Origin: Athripsodes cinereus
Lineage: Eukaryota > Arthropoda > Insecta > Trichoptera > Leptoceridae
DNA: 64,000 nt
Direction: 5' to 3'
NCBI GenBank assembly: GCA_947579605.1
Contig: OX388314.1
Location: 11,281,982-11,345,981, forward strand
Part shown: positions 27,001 through 42,700 of the stretch, one piece after another
How the letters are laid out: each line of letters begins with the position of its first letter
Numbering within the stretch: position 1 is the first letter of the stretch
The notes under the pieces: generated by a model
Databases searched by the model: none
What the model was told of the DNA's origin: nothing
The model's input: only the letters and a program-made list of their open reading frames with translations
Translations under genes and position numbers: made by a program

Positions 27001-30000
27001 AAGGGTTGTACCTGAAAGTTCTTCCTCTTCCCATAACTCATCTAGTCAGATCAAGTCACGCCGACGTCGACGATCACATTAAAGGTAAAATTGCAATAAA
27101 CAAATGAACAAATAATTATGTTCGAAAACGTTTTGACGTTTAATAAAGTAAAGTGGAAGTAAACAGTGTTTTGAGAAACTTTAATTTTATATTTTTAGTT
27201 TCAAAAAACTTAATATAAGGAATACTAACAAATTTGTATTTGCCCGATTTTAATACACAGCCATCAATTTCAAGTAGCTTCAACTAATTTCGTACATAGA
27301 AGTATTTTATGTAGCTGTAATAGATAAGCACATAGAAAATATTATTGTTTGATTTCAGGTATTCATAATAGTTCATAATATTATTTTATAGTGTCCTTAA
27401 ACAGTTAAATCATTATTTATTTAAACTTGAAAACAATGTCAACATTTGATTACATAACAAAAAGAGTTTTGATATTATTTTAAATAATAATTATTATATT
27501 ACTAGTTTTAGTAACCCGGCATCGGTCGGGCTTAAATAAACAGATAATCGTGCAAATACATGAGTTATTAAACAAACGTTAAGAAAAAGCGCTTAAAAAT
27601 AGTAAAAACCTCTTTCCAGTTCAAAACCGTGAAGTTTGACACTCTACATGCCCACATTTAAGTAAAAAAATAGGTAGGCATGGAAAAAAATGCTCATAAC
27701 CTATCCGGTTAAAAAATCTTGAAGTCAGACAGTCTACATACCTATATTTAGGCAAAAAATTATTGGTACCTACCTACATGAAAAAAAGAGACAAAAACCT
27801 CATCCCAATGAAAAGAATGTGAGTTTGACAACCCACATTCCCTTTGTACTTTCCAGACTTGATTATTGTAATGGCGTGTGCATTGGTCTACCAGCAAGTC
27901 AACAGAATCGTCTGCAATATGTATTTTATGGGGCTGCTAGATTGATCTACAATGCCAACAAAACTTGTCACATAACTCTTCTTTTTAAAATATCTTCACT
28001 GGCTTAAAGTCAAAGAAAGAGTAGATTTCAAGATTATATTGACATTGTTTAAGGCACTACATGGCATGTCACCGGTGTAGAATTGATTTTTTTTTAAAGT
28101 GTGTTTTTTCAATATGTATTACAGAACACGTGACTGTATTAGAAACCGAGTAGCATCGCTGTGATTAGCTTATGCATTGTGTGGTGTGTGTAGCATACTC
28201 ATTAGTGAAGGATGTGTTAGTAATCATTTACCTATGAGCGGGGTAGAAAGCTTAATTGGACAAAGCACTTCTCGCGACAAGGTTGGGATGCGGGTTCAAG
28301 TCCCGTCCAGGATACTACCGAATAAGGTGACGTTGTTTTTTCTAAGCCTCATATGGTAGTTTCATGTGTTCAATTTACATATAATATAACCTCATACAAT
28401 GGTTAATAATAATTGTAAAGATAACATCGGTAAACATACCTGTCCACTCACCCGCCCAGTGAGAAAATAAATTCAGTGACACTAGCGACATCTAGATTCG
28501 CAAAAGTTAGTTCATGTTATATTCAAAGTTAATTTATTTTTCATTTATATACAAATAAATTTTATCTTTTATAAAACCGGGTGTAAGTCAAAAAGAGACA
28601 TTTTACAAATATTATACCTACTAGTAAAATATATTTATTTATATTCGGTTGTAAACATCTATAGGAAAAACCTTGAGTATTATCAAGAAAGAAGAGTTAA
28701 TGCATGTCAAAACATCTTATCTATTAAAAATCATTGTGTTTACTTTGGAGTTATCTGAATTATTATGATGTGTGCTAAATTTAATATAGGTATTAACGTA
28801 GAACTAAAAACAAATTCAGGTATTCCCCAGTGCAAAATTAAAGTAGTAAAATCGAGGGAATATGGAAATGTATCCAGTTTTTGACTAACCAAAAGCTGTT
28901 AACATTTCTTTTTTCTTCTCACCTTACTCTCGTCCTCCAAAAGATGTCGTTCAACTCTTTTCATCTTGTACGATTCCAAGTCGTCTGCATCTAATTCTGC
29001 AGGGTTACTCTTGACAAAACTAAACATGATCTTAATCTAGTCTTGATCTTGATCATACGACGCACGAAGGGACCATAGTCAAAAACATCGCGCTACCGCT
29101 AACGCGCGATCGGTTTGCGTGTATTTTTGGCCAACAGTCACTTCGTGCGTCATATGATCAAGATCAAGACTAGATTAAGATCGTATTTAGATTGAATGTG
29201 TCAAGAGTAGCCCTGCAGATCAGTATATAGGACTAGATCGTCTCATTATCTCAACGGTGGACTAAGCACACTTCGAAATTTGTGTTCTCGATCTCTATTT
29301 TAGTATATTTATTTTCCGTGTAGGTACCTTTTAGAAAACTATTGAAAATGTGAAATCACAGTGTTTTTTTCTTTTTAATTTTCATATCCATCGTCAAGCT
29401 CAAAAATGAATAAAGCCTTAGGCAAATATATTTTTTATCGGGTTTTGCGGACATTTTCTTTCTATCTATTACATTAAAATGACACTGGAGAATAGATCTC
29501 AAAGTACCTACTTACTTCAATTCAAGAGCGAATCTCATAAAGTTTCGAAACTAAGTATCTTAGGAAGATTTTGGATGTTAAGTGGAATGAGCATGGCACA
29601 GGATAACTACTCATTCGAGGTGTTCAGTCGATTTACTTACCTGGGCTCCTGTTTAACAGAGAACAACAGAGATCCATCAGAAATCAGAAGAAAATCTCTT
29701 TGTTGCCAGTCATTAAATCACGTAGCGTACAAAGGAAAACCAAAATAACAATACACAAGAGTATTATAAGAACTGTGTTGGCATATGGATGTGAGGCGCT
29801 TACACTAACGGCAAAGATGGCGGAAATACCTACTAGGTATATTCGTAAGAAAGATCTTGAGGCGAATATATGAACCAATGTAAGAAGGGGAGCAGTGGCA
29901 CATACGGCACAACAATGAACTGTACGATATATATTAGACCCTAGTAGGTATCTCAAACATATGGGACTCCTTAGGGGAATCTTACAGAGAATGCCGAACA

Positions 30001-33000
30001 CACGCATCCTTAAGAGAATTGACTGAAAACCCAGGTAGCAGGATAAATGTGGGAAGATCTAGGCTGAGGTGGGAGGATGAAGTTAGAAAGGGTGCGGGGT
30101 AGCTTCTCCAGGTAGCAAATTGAAAGTTGGTCGCTGAAAGTAGGGAGGGTTGGAGGTGAACGTTGCGGGAGGCCAAGGCTTGATATGGGCTGTAGCGCCA
30201 TCGGAGAAAGAGAGAGAGAGAGAGAGCATGGCACAAATGATACTGGGCGCTAACGCACTCAATAAATATTTGTAGTCTCTATAATACAGGAGTAACAATG
30301 TTTGTCCCTTTTTCACAATACACCATTCCTATGATAACGACATCAAAGAGTTGGGAATTTCATGGAAGGAGTTGACTCGATTGGTGCAGAAACGCTCTTA
30401 ATAAAGAAAGTTGGTTTCTATAGCATGTGCTCCCAAGAAAAGCGATGATAATCTATGAACTAAATGTTGGTTAAACCGTTAAATTGCACAAAATTTCAAT
30501 TCACATTATCCAATACATTTTTTTAATATTATTTGTTAAATTGAAACACTTTAAAAACCATTTATCAAACCATTTACAAGGAGAAACGTAAAATATGCAT
30601 TTATTTCCGATAAGTTATAATAATAAATTAATGATAAAATATCAAATTTATCATGTTTTATATAATGCGAGCTTTATAATTATAATATAACACTGTTCAA
30701 TAATGTGTAAAAGTGTATGGAAGGTTTGTACATTGAAAAAAAAGTAATCGATAAAAACTCAATTTTTTTCCTAATTATTCTTTTTAGTGTGCAAGTTGAT
30801 AATATTTATAATAATTTTATTTAGCCAGTATTTAAAACTGGTAACAAACAGAAACGTCCCTAATTACAGACTTGCATTCAATCATGTACAGTGTACACCA
30901 TATTTTTTTCTTTTCTTTTTTTAGATAAATCTGGGTTTTGTTATAAACCCAAAGGGGAGTTTTCCGGCACCTGGGATCGAACCCCAGACCCCTTGTTCAC
31001 GAGACTCCACCTCCAGGCTACCGACGAACTCGTATAACTAACATAATAGCTGAGAACCAACATGGTTTCATGCCCTAATTCAATTTTTTGGTTATTGAGA
31101 ACTTTGTTGAACAGTAAACCATTTCAGGGTGCTCAGGATATTTAGAAATTTGGTCAGATTTATTTGAATTAAAATTTTTGAAATCGTTTTAGTTTGCGAA
31201 TAAGATCCCGATTGGTATATAAATAAAAACGAGTTGACCATGTATGTTCCCCCATAACTTGAGAACGGCTGAACCGAATTGGTTGATTTTTTTTGTTATG
31301 TTCGTAATTATCAGGAGACGGTTTGCATGAAAGATTTTTTTTTGGAAAATCCAACGGAAAAGTTGGTAATTTGGATTGTAGTTTTGTAAGAAAGTGACGT
31401 TTGTATGATAATTCCGTTGTCACGTGTTGCCATAACGAAATTTTTATGAAATTCACTATGACAACGCCGGGTAGGAACATCTAGTATGTATATAAATTTC
31501 AAACTGTAAATACCCAGGGAACTTTATTATAAATTCTTGGAATTTATAGAAGATATCAAATAGGAAAATTAAAATGGACCAGTTTATTGTCCTAATTCAA
31601 GTTTTACATGATTTTATATATTTCCCAAATCTATTGAATCGGATAATTTTTCGCACCATAGCGTTACTCAACAATCTTTACCATTTTACGTTGATGACTC
31701 GATGACTATGCATGGTCACAATACATCCCTAAATTCAACGTTTGGGAAATGAACTTGTTTCTCCAGCAATCACTCAAATGATATATTTCAAGTGATATGA
31801 CATGACATATTTGAATGATATTGATTGTTTTATGTTGTTCTTATTATTGACTATGGGGCACGGGGAACAAGAGGCAGAGCTCTTCGAGTTAGGGCTAGCG
31901 GGCGATCCGTGGTATGCTTGTGGGATTGGAGCTCAGTTTGCGAAGCATATCCTACGGGAATACTGAGAAGACTCATCTGGTCTGAAGAACTGATAATTTG
32001 TCCGAGGAATTTCAGGGCTTTCTTGGAGTTTGTGGATATCTGAGTGTCTCAGTGAGATCTTCTGCATGAGTCGGGCTCACTTCTGGCTTATTTACGAAAC
32101 GAAAACGTAACGCTAAAATGTATTTTAACTAGGCCCACGATGGGCTCGGTGTAGATGAGATTTGTTAAGTGTAGAATTTCGGATAAATATTAGACCCCAG
32201 ACTTCTGCAAAAAATTTTGAAAAAATAGTGAAAACAAAGTTCAATATCGATTAATTTTTTGTGAGTATGGTTTGAATAATTATTTCTTTTATTAGTTAGA
32301 AAACATAACCTTAAACGTCCTTAAACAATAAATACTTCATCTGACTGGGATAGATAATAATTAAAAATAAATCTGCAAACATATGTACGTATCTGCAATA
32401 AATTTCATATATTCAGTATAAACACATAATTTGTTATATGTCTGTATAATTTAGGTATAAGTTACAGTATTGTGGGTGATTTTACGAATTAATCTTAGTA
32501 ACTATCATACTCGAAGATGTAATCATCAAAATTGTGTGAGCTTTATGCCGAAATAAGAGCAAGACATCTACGTGCTAAATATCATAAACTTTATAGACAG
32601 CAGATCTGCTTCAACTCTTTTTACAATATGTAAATGTTTCTTCATAATTTCTACTGGTGGAAAACGTCACGATGGTCATAAGTAATCATTATCGATACTA
32701 CTACATATAATATACTATACCCTCACGCCATGTCCCAAGTGGGGTAGGCAGAGAGAACGGAACGCCATATAAATATATATTTACACACTTCCTTCGCTTC
32801 ATCCACATTCATACAGTTTCTCATATACGCAAGTCGGTTCCTCTTACTCAACATACGGCTATCCTTGAGAATTTGATCCACGTGATCAAGCAATGTTGGT
32901 TCTAGAACGCCCGCTCTTCCTCACACCCTTTCTTTCAGACAAGTAAATCCTCTTTGTCATTCTTACCTCGTTCATTCGTTCGACATGTCCAAACCACCGA

Positions 33001-33694
33001 AGTTTATTCACGCGCATTCTGCCCACAACACTCTTCTAGGATCCTCTCATTCTTCACTCATCGTATGATACTCGTCGTGCGTCGTATGATCAAGATCAAG
33101 ACTAGATTAAGATCGTGTTAAATTTTGTCAAGAGTAGCCCTGCTGGTATAGAAATAACTAAACCAATTTATTACTTCTGCTATTACAATATACGCTCACA
33201 TATTTCTCACAAATGGGATAGTCGATACTCTAATTGCATGTATGGAGCATATTATGATTTGTCCTCTCCGTGCCATATAAAATAAAGTACTTAGGAAATA
33301 TGCCACACCTCATTATTGTATTCCCTAAAACAACAAGGATAAATGGGTTGATGGCACTTAGACATCGGAACCAACAACAAAACCGCTTCAAAAAAAGATA
33401 TCATGAGTTGCTTCACATTTATTATAATATTATTGTTGTTACAATGTCTTAGTATTATTTTGGGTAATGTAGGTAGACATAAGATAAAAGTTGAACAATT
33501 TTGCTGACATGTTTAATGCTATATATTGTATATTGTGGAATTTGTTTTTTGTTGTGTCTGCCTATGTATAATTGTGTGATGTTTTATATAATGTAATCTG
33601 CTCCCCTCCTTTACACAAGTTTACTTTTTAAGGAGGGTAAAACAGTAAAATACATGTACACTATTATTTAATATTGTAATAAGATTATGTTTTG

Positions 33695-33748
<54 letters not shown>

Positions 33749-36700
33749 TAATAAAATTAAGTGTTTTTAATAAAAAAAAATAGTTACACACAGCGTCAGA
33801 CACGAAACTAAGAAAAAGAATCGAGAAATATATGTAGCAAAAGAAAAATAATCTGCATAACTATAATACTATACTATACCCTCACGCCGCGCCGTGTCCC
33901 AAGTGGGGTAGGCAGAGAGAACGGAACGCCAAACAGATATATCTTTACACACTTCCTTCGCTTCCTCCACATTCATACAGTTTCTCATACACGCACGTCG
34001 GTTCCTCTTACTCAACACGCAGCCGTCCTTGAGGATTTGATCGACGTGATCAAGCCACGTGGTTCTCGGACGTCCGCGTTTCCTCACACCCTTAATTCCA
34101 TAATTCCACTGGTAATAATATTATCTCCCACTCTTCTGTTCGAAAAAATTAAGACATTTTACTTCTTAAATTCAGCGATGAGGCTTGCCACCCATCCTGA
34201 ATGTCTTGATTTTAAATTGGCACGAAGAGGACAGTTTGCATGTTTCTTACATGCAGCTGATCTGCTGGCTACCCCACTTGTGGGATATGCCGTGATGGTA
34301 TAGTAGTAGTAGATAATATTATTATAATATTTCATAATCATAATTTAGGCACAATTACCTATATCTAAAGATTAAAGAAAATTTGTAATAATTTTTTATG
34401 ATGTACACATTTTTTTTATCACATTTAATACTGCTTGCGTCTTGTAAATTGTACAGCAATAAATATAGTATTCTTATCATTCATCTAGCTTTTTGCTTTG
34501 TCAAAATTGGGTTTTGCGATTTTTTTAAGAATATAATTTTTTTTAAAAGCTAACGCTTCTATTTTTCTGTATATGTATGATATGATATGTATGATACGTT
34601 TCTGTATTCAACAACCATGATAAAAAAAAATATGAGAATCCTTTTGAACACATAACAATCAATACAGATACAACAATATGTACAGACTATTTTGATAAAG
34701 AATCAGAAATCAAATTCAAACAATATCATCAGCAGCATGGAAAGGTATACATACGAGAAACTTGGAAGTTCTGCATTATAATAAGCTGCTTAGAGGTAAA
34801 TATGTAATCGGTTAATTACTCACGCTACCTTAGTATCCAACAATATACTTCAGTTTCTACAGTTAAAGATAAACTTGTTTAATACACTAGTTTAATTTGG
34901 GTGGAGAGTTTAACATTGTTTTCTTTAACGTGATTCATACATGATGCATGTAAATATATTTATCTTTAAATTGGATGTCCTCTCTTCACTCCAATCTTAA
35001 TTGCAATACCATAATATACTATAAGATCTAATCTATTTTTAATACACATTCGATTAACATGTGTAATACTTGATCCATTTATGATTGATCAACAAGTTAA
35101 GCTTTTTAATACATCTATAAATATTCATCATTACCTAAGTTGTAAAACTTCACAATGTTTAGCCATTAGTTTAGTCAATATAGTTAAATTAAATGTTTCA
35201 TTTCTTAGGTAATTCAAGTAGTCCTCACCGATCATATTCATAATACTTACTACAAAATAAGTTTGAGAACATGTGATCTATATTATGATAAAATTATACC
35301 ATATCTATATATGTACTAAACAACATATAAATAAGGTATTGAATGAAATGCGGCGTAGTTGAATAAACACACTCCAGGATAAAACACTGAGTGGACAATA
35401 TTAATATATATAAAAAATAATAATATTTAATTCTTACATATCAAAGTATAACAACACTCGCGATAAAAAAAGTATTCATTTCAATTTAAATATTAATCAT
35501 TAATTATATTTTTACTTTATAAACTTTCTATAGCAAAATGTCTCAAGTTAAAAACGGGTTCGAAATTAAAAACACAAATGGTGATGTGAAAAAATTTCCG
35601 GAAGTGAGAACGGAAATGGGACAAGGGATCGACCTATTGACAACATCATCGTAAGTGCCATGTTAATAATTATTTATGATCACTTTTGTTTCTGTTCGTT
35701 TTAGAAAATGTTTATATCCGTCCATTCATAAAATGAATTCTATTTTAGGTTTATTGAAATGTATTTATTTACATATTGCTTCCCATAATTTATTGCGGAA
35801 TATAAGTTAACACTTTAATGCTGTGTTTTCGCTGTCTGAGATCATAATATTTTTTCTAATTTCCTCTTATAATTTTGTAAAACACATCATACTAATAATT
35901 ATGTTTAAAAAGTTTATAAAAATATAATGTTGATTTATAGACATTATAATGTGATGGGAAATGTTATCACGGAGATCTACGAGTATATTAGAAGAATCTT
36001 TCATCGGATTACTCCGTGTACTTGAATTATTTGCCGAAGTTATCAAAAACAGTAATCTGTCAATTTTGTGAAATAACTTAACCGTCAATTTTGTGAAATA
36101 ACTTAACCGTCAATTTTGTGAAAGAATATGTTCCAGTTCTAAAACTATACACTAAAAGATATTCGATTGTTATCCGAAACATCAATATTCTATGTAAATT
36201 TAAATAATAGGTAACTTGGTTTCCAATACACAGCAATCTGAAATTTTTCTCAATATTTCTCAATTAATCATGAATTTATCAAAAGGCAGATTGCCGTTTA
36301 CGATACTATATTACTCATATTTTCTTATACCTACTCTTTTTCATAGGGGTATATTTTCTGTAAGAAGGGGTATAAGGATTAATTATCGAAGTACACGGAT
36401 AAAAGAGCCCTCTAATGTGTAATATCTTCTCACATATAAAAGTTTTTGCCTTCCCACAATACAAGTATTTTCACAATAGTAACATTACATTTCGTTTTTC
36501 AAATCAAGGTATTCATATATCTTTATTTTTTTATAAAATTTCGCGTGATAAAAAATAAATTAAAATGATTTCATTCACATTACATTTTCGTTTTCCTTTG
36601 TTCAGATATCAATAGCATATCGAATAACATTGCTGTAGAATCTAGATATAATATAACAGCTGTATGAGTACCTAAATAGCTGTTGTACCTACTCGTAACT

Positions 36701-39700
36701 GAATGCGTTTTGAGGTAATTTATCATTTGAAGTTATTTATTTTTTCAAAACAACACCTGTTGTAAATATTTCGATGATTCAATTAATAATGAATAAGAAT
36801 ATGTATCATTGATAAAATATCCAATGTCTTAACGTATTAAGTATGATATATTTACTGGAGCCTTGAAAATCCTGCATAATTATTATTTGTGATATACCTA
36901 ATTCAATATCATGTTTACACCATACACATTATCTAATTTGTCTATAGGTACCTTACTTAATCTATAACAATATGCTAATGCTATAGGTATATTTTTTGAA
37001 ATTCTTACTCTAATAATTATTTTGTGAGACCTGTACCTGACATTTATTTATTTTCTAGTCGCGAAATTATCACATAGTGAATGTCACTAATACATATATA
37101 TATATTTTTATTCTACACTGAACTTTTTTACACACTGTACATTACATTCTGTATACTTTACATTACATTTAATACACTATATACAAGCAAGGTCATATAA
37201 AAATGTTTATTAAGCTTTGTAGGTACCTATATTATATAACTGACCATAGAATATAAAAGGTGTAGTTCATAAAATGGCCCCAATCTGATTGTTAGATCGC
37301 TTACTGTTAAAATGTGTATCATGGCTTAAGCTATTTACTCAGTAAATTATTTACTTATTTAATTTAATATGGCACACAACAGATAAAAGACATGTAAAAT
37401 TTAATACAAATATGTATGCAACAATAACATTTCAACAGTCTTACATCCAAACAGTGCACACCTCAGCAATGTAACTAAAAGTCTCAAGTTTTTATTTTTA
37501 TAATAATATTTTTCATAATAATATTGGCATCATAGTCGTCCTAAAATTTCAATTATTAATAATCAGCATTGTTTTCTCTATATCGACTAAAAATATAAAT
37601 AAACAAAACTTTATTGGCATCAATAATATAGTTTTCAACCGTTTATAATGAAAGCAATGAATATTAATAAGCTGGCTTATCCCATATTAACTATTCGATT
37701 TCCTCCGTTCAACTCCGTCATTTTTTTTTATTTTACCGCAAATTGATAACAAAAAAATAGGTTCGAAATCAGAATATACCTACAGTTAAATTAAGGAGAG
37801 GGATTTTAATGCAACGGAATAAACTTCTCAGAATTTTTCGATTCAGTATTATACAGTCCACATATTGTTAGATACTCGTTATGCCTATACATTTATGTGC
37901 CTACCTATTTATTAAAATATTGCCTTAGTGGTTAAGTGATTATGCACTTAACTTTACTAACTCATTTTATGGATCTTGTTCTTTAGTAACATATTTCATG
38001 TATTTAATACCTATGTGGTTAAATATACAAGACGTATAATTTACAACCTGTTCATAGATTGTACTTATATATGAAATTATGCAAATTTTATACTACAGTG
38101 CTCCAAACAGTTTAAACATAATAATGACACAGAGGATGGCCTCTATTCGGACTCTTGTAAATTCAGACTGTCCATGTGCAAAACTTGCCTAGAATAGAAT
38201 AAAAAACCCAATTTTTTCTATAAGTGTTCTGTTAAAAGGTATTTTTATATTACAGAAAATATATTAAACATTTTCAATACACGATTAAGTCGCGTACATA
38301 TTCTGAATGTTTTGCTGAATGAATGACAAAAATTGACCGCCTGCATATTAATAGCTTGCAGGTATTTGTCTGGCTGCTTAATTTGTGGGAGATTTTTTGA
38401 TGGTATAGTAAATAAGATCATATTATTTAGCAACATAAGAAATCTATATGGCGTTAAAACCAATTTCACTCAGTTAGTAGTAGCCATATCCTCTATCCTC
38501 TATCCTAAAACCATGTCAACTTAATACACTTAATAAATTTTCATTTGTTTGTTTTGTCTCAAAAATATCCCATTTTTACGAATTACTTACACATGAAATA
38601 AGCTGGTATCTTGCAAGATGTGATATGATATGAATATATGATAAGAACTAACTCAATTGAATGCAACTTGTCAGGTTAAAGTTTAAAGTAGTTAGAAATT
38701 GTATAATAAACAAATATATATACAAGTAGATACATATTAAAATTGAGAATAACATATTTATACTGGGTTTTTGACGTACATAATATCATCTTTGAATATT
38801 TATTTACTATTATTATGTACTGTCTTATTCATATTATTATTTAGTTACCCTTGTAACATCTCAAAAATAACAATATTGACACATTCATTATAACATACTT
38901 GTTTATGCACTGACCGATAATTCTAATAATAATTATATAATATACAAATAGGAAATAAGTTGTATGTAGGGGCCATCCACGGTATAAATCTGTACTTGTA
39001 CTCAGTCTGAAAAATTATAGTGATTGTTTTTTTTTATATATTGATGTTTTTAATTTGTCTTTTTTAGTTAACTTTATTTTTTAAGTTTTTTTAAATGATG
39101 TGCTTGAAAATATTGTGTAGTGTTTTTACAGAATATTGTAAGTTCTTTTTTCTTGTGGTTGCTGTTTTAGATTCTTTAGGCCTAGTCAAAACACATTTAA
39201 GCGTTACGTTTTCGTTTCGTTTTCGTTCAAACAAGACGAGGTTGCGAGAACGCGTCAATTTTCGGAGCTACTTGTGTATTTTAGCTACGAAAATTGACGC
39301 GTTATCGCAACGTCGTCCTCGTTTGAATGAAAACGAAACAAAAACATAACGCTTAAATGTGTTTTCACTAGGCCCACTTGTTTGTTTATGTTTGTTATAT
39401 GTTGTCCACTGTCCAGCAATTAGGTTTCACAACTGTCAAGCTAGCAGTGGTATATTTTATTCAAATATAATAAATAAAATAAATAAATAAATTTGTGCGT
39501 TGTGCTCTGTGTATTTTGCATCATAATAATAATTGTTTTATATTATTGTTAGTGTAATTTGTGTAAGAAAAACAATCTTGTAATATATAACACGATTTAT
39601 GCTTGTGATATGTGCATAATACTACTATACTATACTACTATATAATATATGTAGAAAACTAATATAATATAGATATATAATATAGAAACTGCATAATATA

Positions 39701-42700
39701 GATAAGTATTAAAAAAAGTTTTTTTTTGTGTGGCATTCCACTAAAAAAAAATACCTATATAAAATTATATATCTAATAAATGCAACATTATGCATATTTA
39801 ATCTTCTAAATTCAGAATATTTTCCATAAGTTTTCAAATGTTCTGTAAGAAGCGTATTTGTATATCACAAATAAAATGTGACGATAAATGATTAGAACAA
39901 GTGAGCAATTAAAAGAACATGTATGCAAATTTGGGAAGCTTATTTTCGAGAAATGGAAGATACGATAAGGACATTGTAACACAAAAGTGGCCAGTAGATT
40001 CCACAAGAATGCAGTAGGTACACTTTGATCCATTATCAGCAATGGCAATGTGTCGAACATGTCAAAAATTCTATTGGAATTGCACAATAACATTCCGGTA
40101 TCGACACTTATTTTTTTTTTTTTTTAAAAAGATATATCTGGGTTTTGTCATAAACCCAAATACAACTTTATACACCTTTCACAGTAAGCTAAAAGCTTGT
40201 GTCGTGAAATGGGAGTTTGCCGGCACCTGGGATCGAACCCCGGACCTCATGTTCATAAGGCCGAGACTCTACCTCCAGGCTACCGACGAACTTATGTATG
40301 CCATTAGCTCGGTCTTGAGGAATTTTGGTTTGAATGTGCGAATAAACAGGGTTCTACGACTCCTGAGATATCCGGGTGTGAGTTGGTTAAAGAAATTGTT
40401 GAAGAAGGTTTAAAGTGAAATAAATCTGTGGAGATATTATCGCACAGAAGAATGGTTGGTAAATCATTGCGTCATAGAGGTAAGAACAAAGGGATGCAAG
40501 AGGAGTGTTGTGGAAGAATGCGTGTAAATAAGTATCCGTGATTTGACGTTCCGTTCTCTCTGCCTACCTCATCTAGTATAATAATATCTTACATTTTATT
40601 AATCACCTATGAAATATTTTAGTTTGTTAAAATACATTGAAAGTTATCATTTCGTCTTAGAACGGGCCTGAAATAAATAGACAGTGATGAGAGTATCAAT
40701 GAAGTAATACATTCTCTTTGATTTATCTCATTCAAACAAAAAACTACCTACTGAAAGTATAATTCATTCACTCATGCATGGCCCATGTGTAAAGCATTCA
40801 CTTGTCATCTTAATACAGAATGATAATCATATTTGATTGAGTGTACATTTATACAAATATGATAATTAAGGAAATATAATATCCTATCAAAAAATTGATT
40901 CATGAAATCCAGCATAGAATTGGTCCTCACTATTTTCCGTATTTTTTAAATTTCATATAAAAGACAGTTGTACGAAAAATAAATGAATTTGACATCTCAA
41001 ATCAGCGACGAGGTTTGCCACCCATTCTGAATGTCTTATTTTTTATTAAAAAATAGAAGAGAGCTTGCATTTATTTTACATGCAACTGGATTGCTGACCC
41101 GTACCACAACGTTTTGCTTTTTTTTTCAACATCTCCCGCAGGTCCTTTACAGGACACAGGGTTCATCAAAATTACCATAATACAATAAAAAAATAACATT
41201 TATACTATAGAAAGGGCGTAATAAACACATCATACAAAATAATATTGAAAAGTCAAGACACAATAAATAAATATAGGCACATAAATTATTTTTCTTCAGT
41301 ACTAAAAGGATGTGAAGGATCCCTTTAGCACCATGTCAAAATTTAATTATATTTGTGTTACCGCCGAATCACTTAATAATTTAGTATACTAAATATTAAT
41401 AAAAGCATGGAATATAGCATAGTTATGGCAATTCACACAGATTGAACTAGTCACGAACTACGCGACGATAATTAAACATCAATGTGACTTATTTTATATT
41501 ACGCGTTTGGTCCGTTTTGTATAATAATAATGCTTATATACATCATAATATTTTTCCAATAAAGTTTTTATTTATTCATTTATGTTCTTTCTTATTTCTT
41601 CAACCGCACATGATATGTTTAATAGTATTTAGATATGTTCTGACTACCCAATTATAATTATATTTGAATATTTATCTAATCCATAGTTAGGTAACTATGT
41701 TGTACTACACTTAGATAAAAATACATATATACCTACTACTGTTTATGACATTATTTTGTTGACAAGCAGTTTGATAATCTATGACCTCTTCTCTCACATA
41801 CATACAAATATATTATGTTCTTATCATTATTCATTTCTGATGCAAGCTCATTCCTATTTTTACGACTCAATACAATATGTATATCTAATAAGTGAATATA
41901 ATAATATTCTACAATTTATACTCCAACAGATGTTCATAGTATTCATTCATATTCTTTACATACCTCTAGGCACATACATCGTAGAGCTCAGAGCAAAGAA
42001 TAAGTTCCCACCCTTCTTTTAAAGTCAAGAGGTTCTTTAGTAAAAATACAGATATTAGCGTAACATCGCGGACTAGACATTCAAGATCTTGAATTATTGC
42101 AACCTGTTTGTCTTCATTCTTGTTAACACGAAAAGGGCAATATGTGTGTTTACATTGTAGTTAGTCTGCTGGTTACCTCAGTTGAGAGAAAAGCCGTGAT
42201 AGTGTAGTAATAGTTGTAATAGGTATATTATCATGTAATATCTCTTATATGGCTGCAAAAAAGGATCGATAATTATTTATTAATTCTATCCTTGCACCCG
42301 CCTTTTTGTTTTCATAAAATTCATTGCCCTTCGTACAATTTTGCGTGTTCAATGTATTAGCACATACAAATCCATCAACATATCCTTGCCATTTGGATAA
42401 ATGGCATACCTAATCACTTAAGTGAAATCTTTATTTCTACTTTTATGAATTATAAATCCCGTGGAGCACCCGGTAAAGAATTGGTCTTCCACTCTTCTCC
42501 ATAAGTTTTCGAGTGTCCTGTAAAAGGCAGGTGTTCGAAAAAATAAGACATTTTACATCTTAAATTCGGCGATGAGGTTTGCCACCCATCCTGAATGTCT
42601 TGATTTTATATTGGCACTGAGAAGACAGCTTGCATGTTTTATATGTAGCTGGTCTGCTGGCTACCCCACTTGTGGGATATGCCGTGATGGTATAGTAGTA

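Noticed and set aside
30010..30316. Three overlapping minus-strand frames of 74-84 codons
   Set aside because: Antisense of the RTE-like tail and the GA microsatellite.
31200..31490. Helitron 3' end (GCCGGGTAGGAACATCTAG near 31468)
   Set aside because: The CTAG end and the GAGAACGGCTGAACCGA phrase are suggestive of a common insect repeat, but no 5' TC end or terminal hairpin could be defined.
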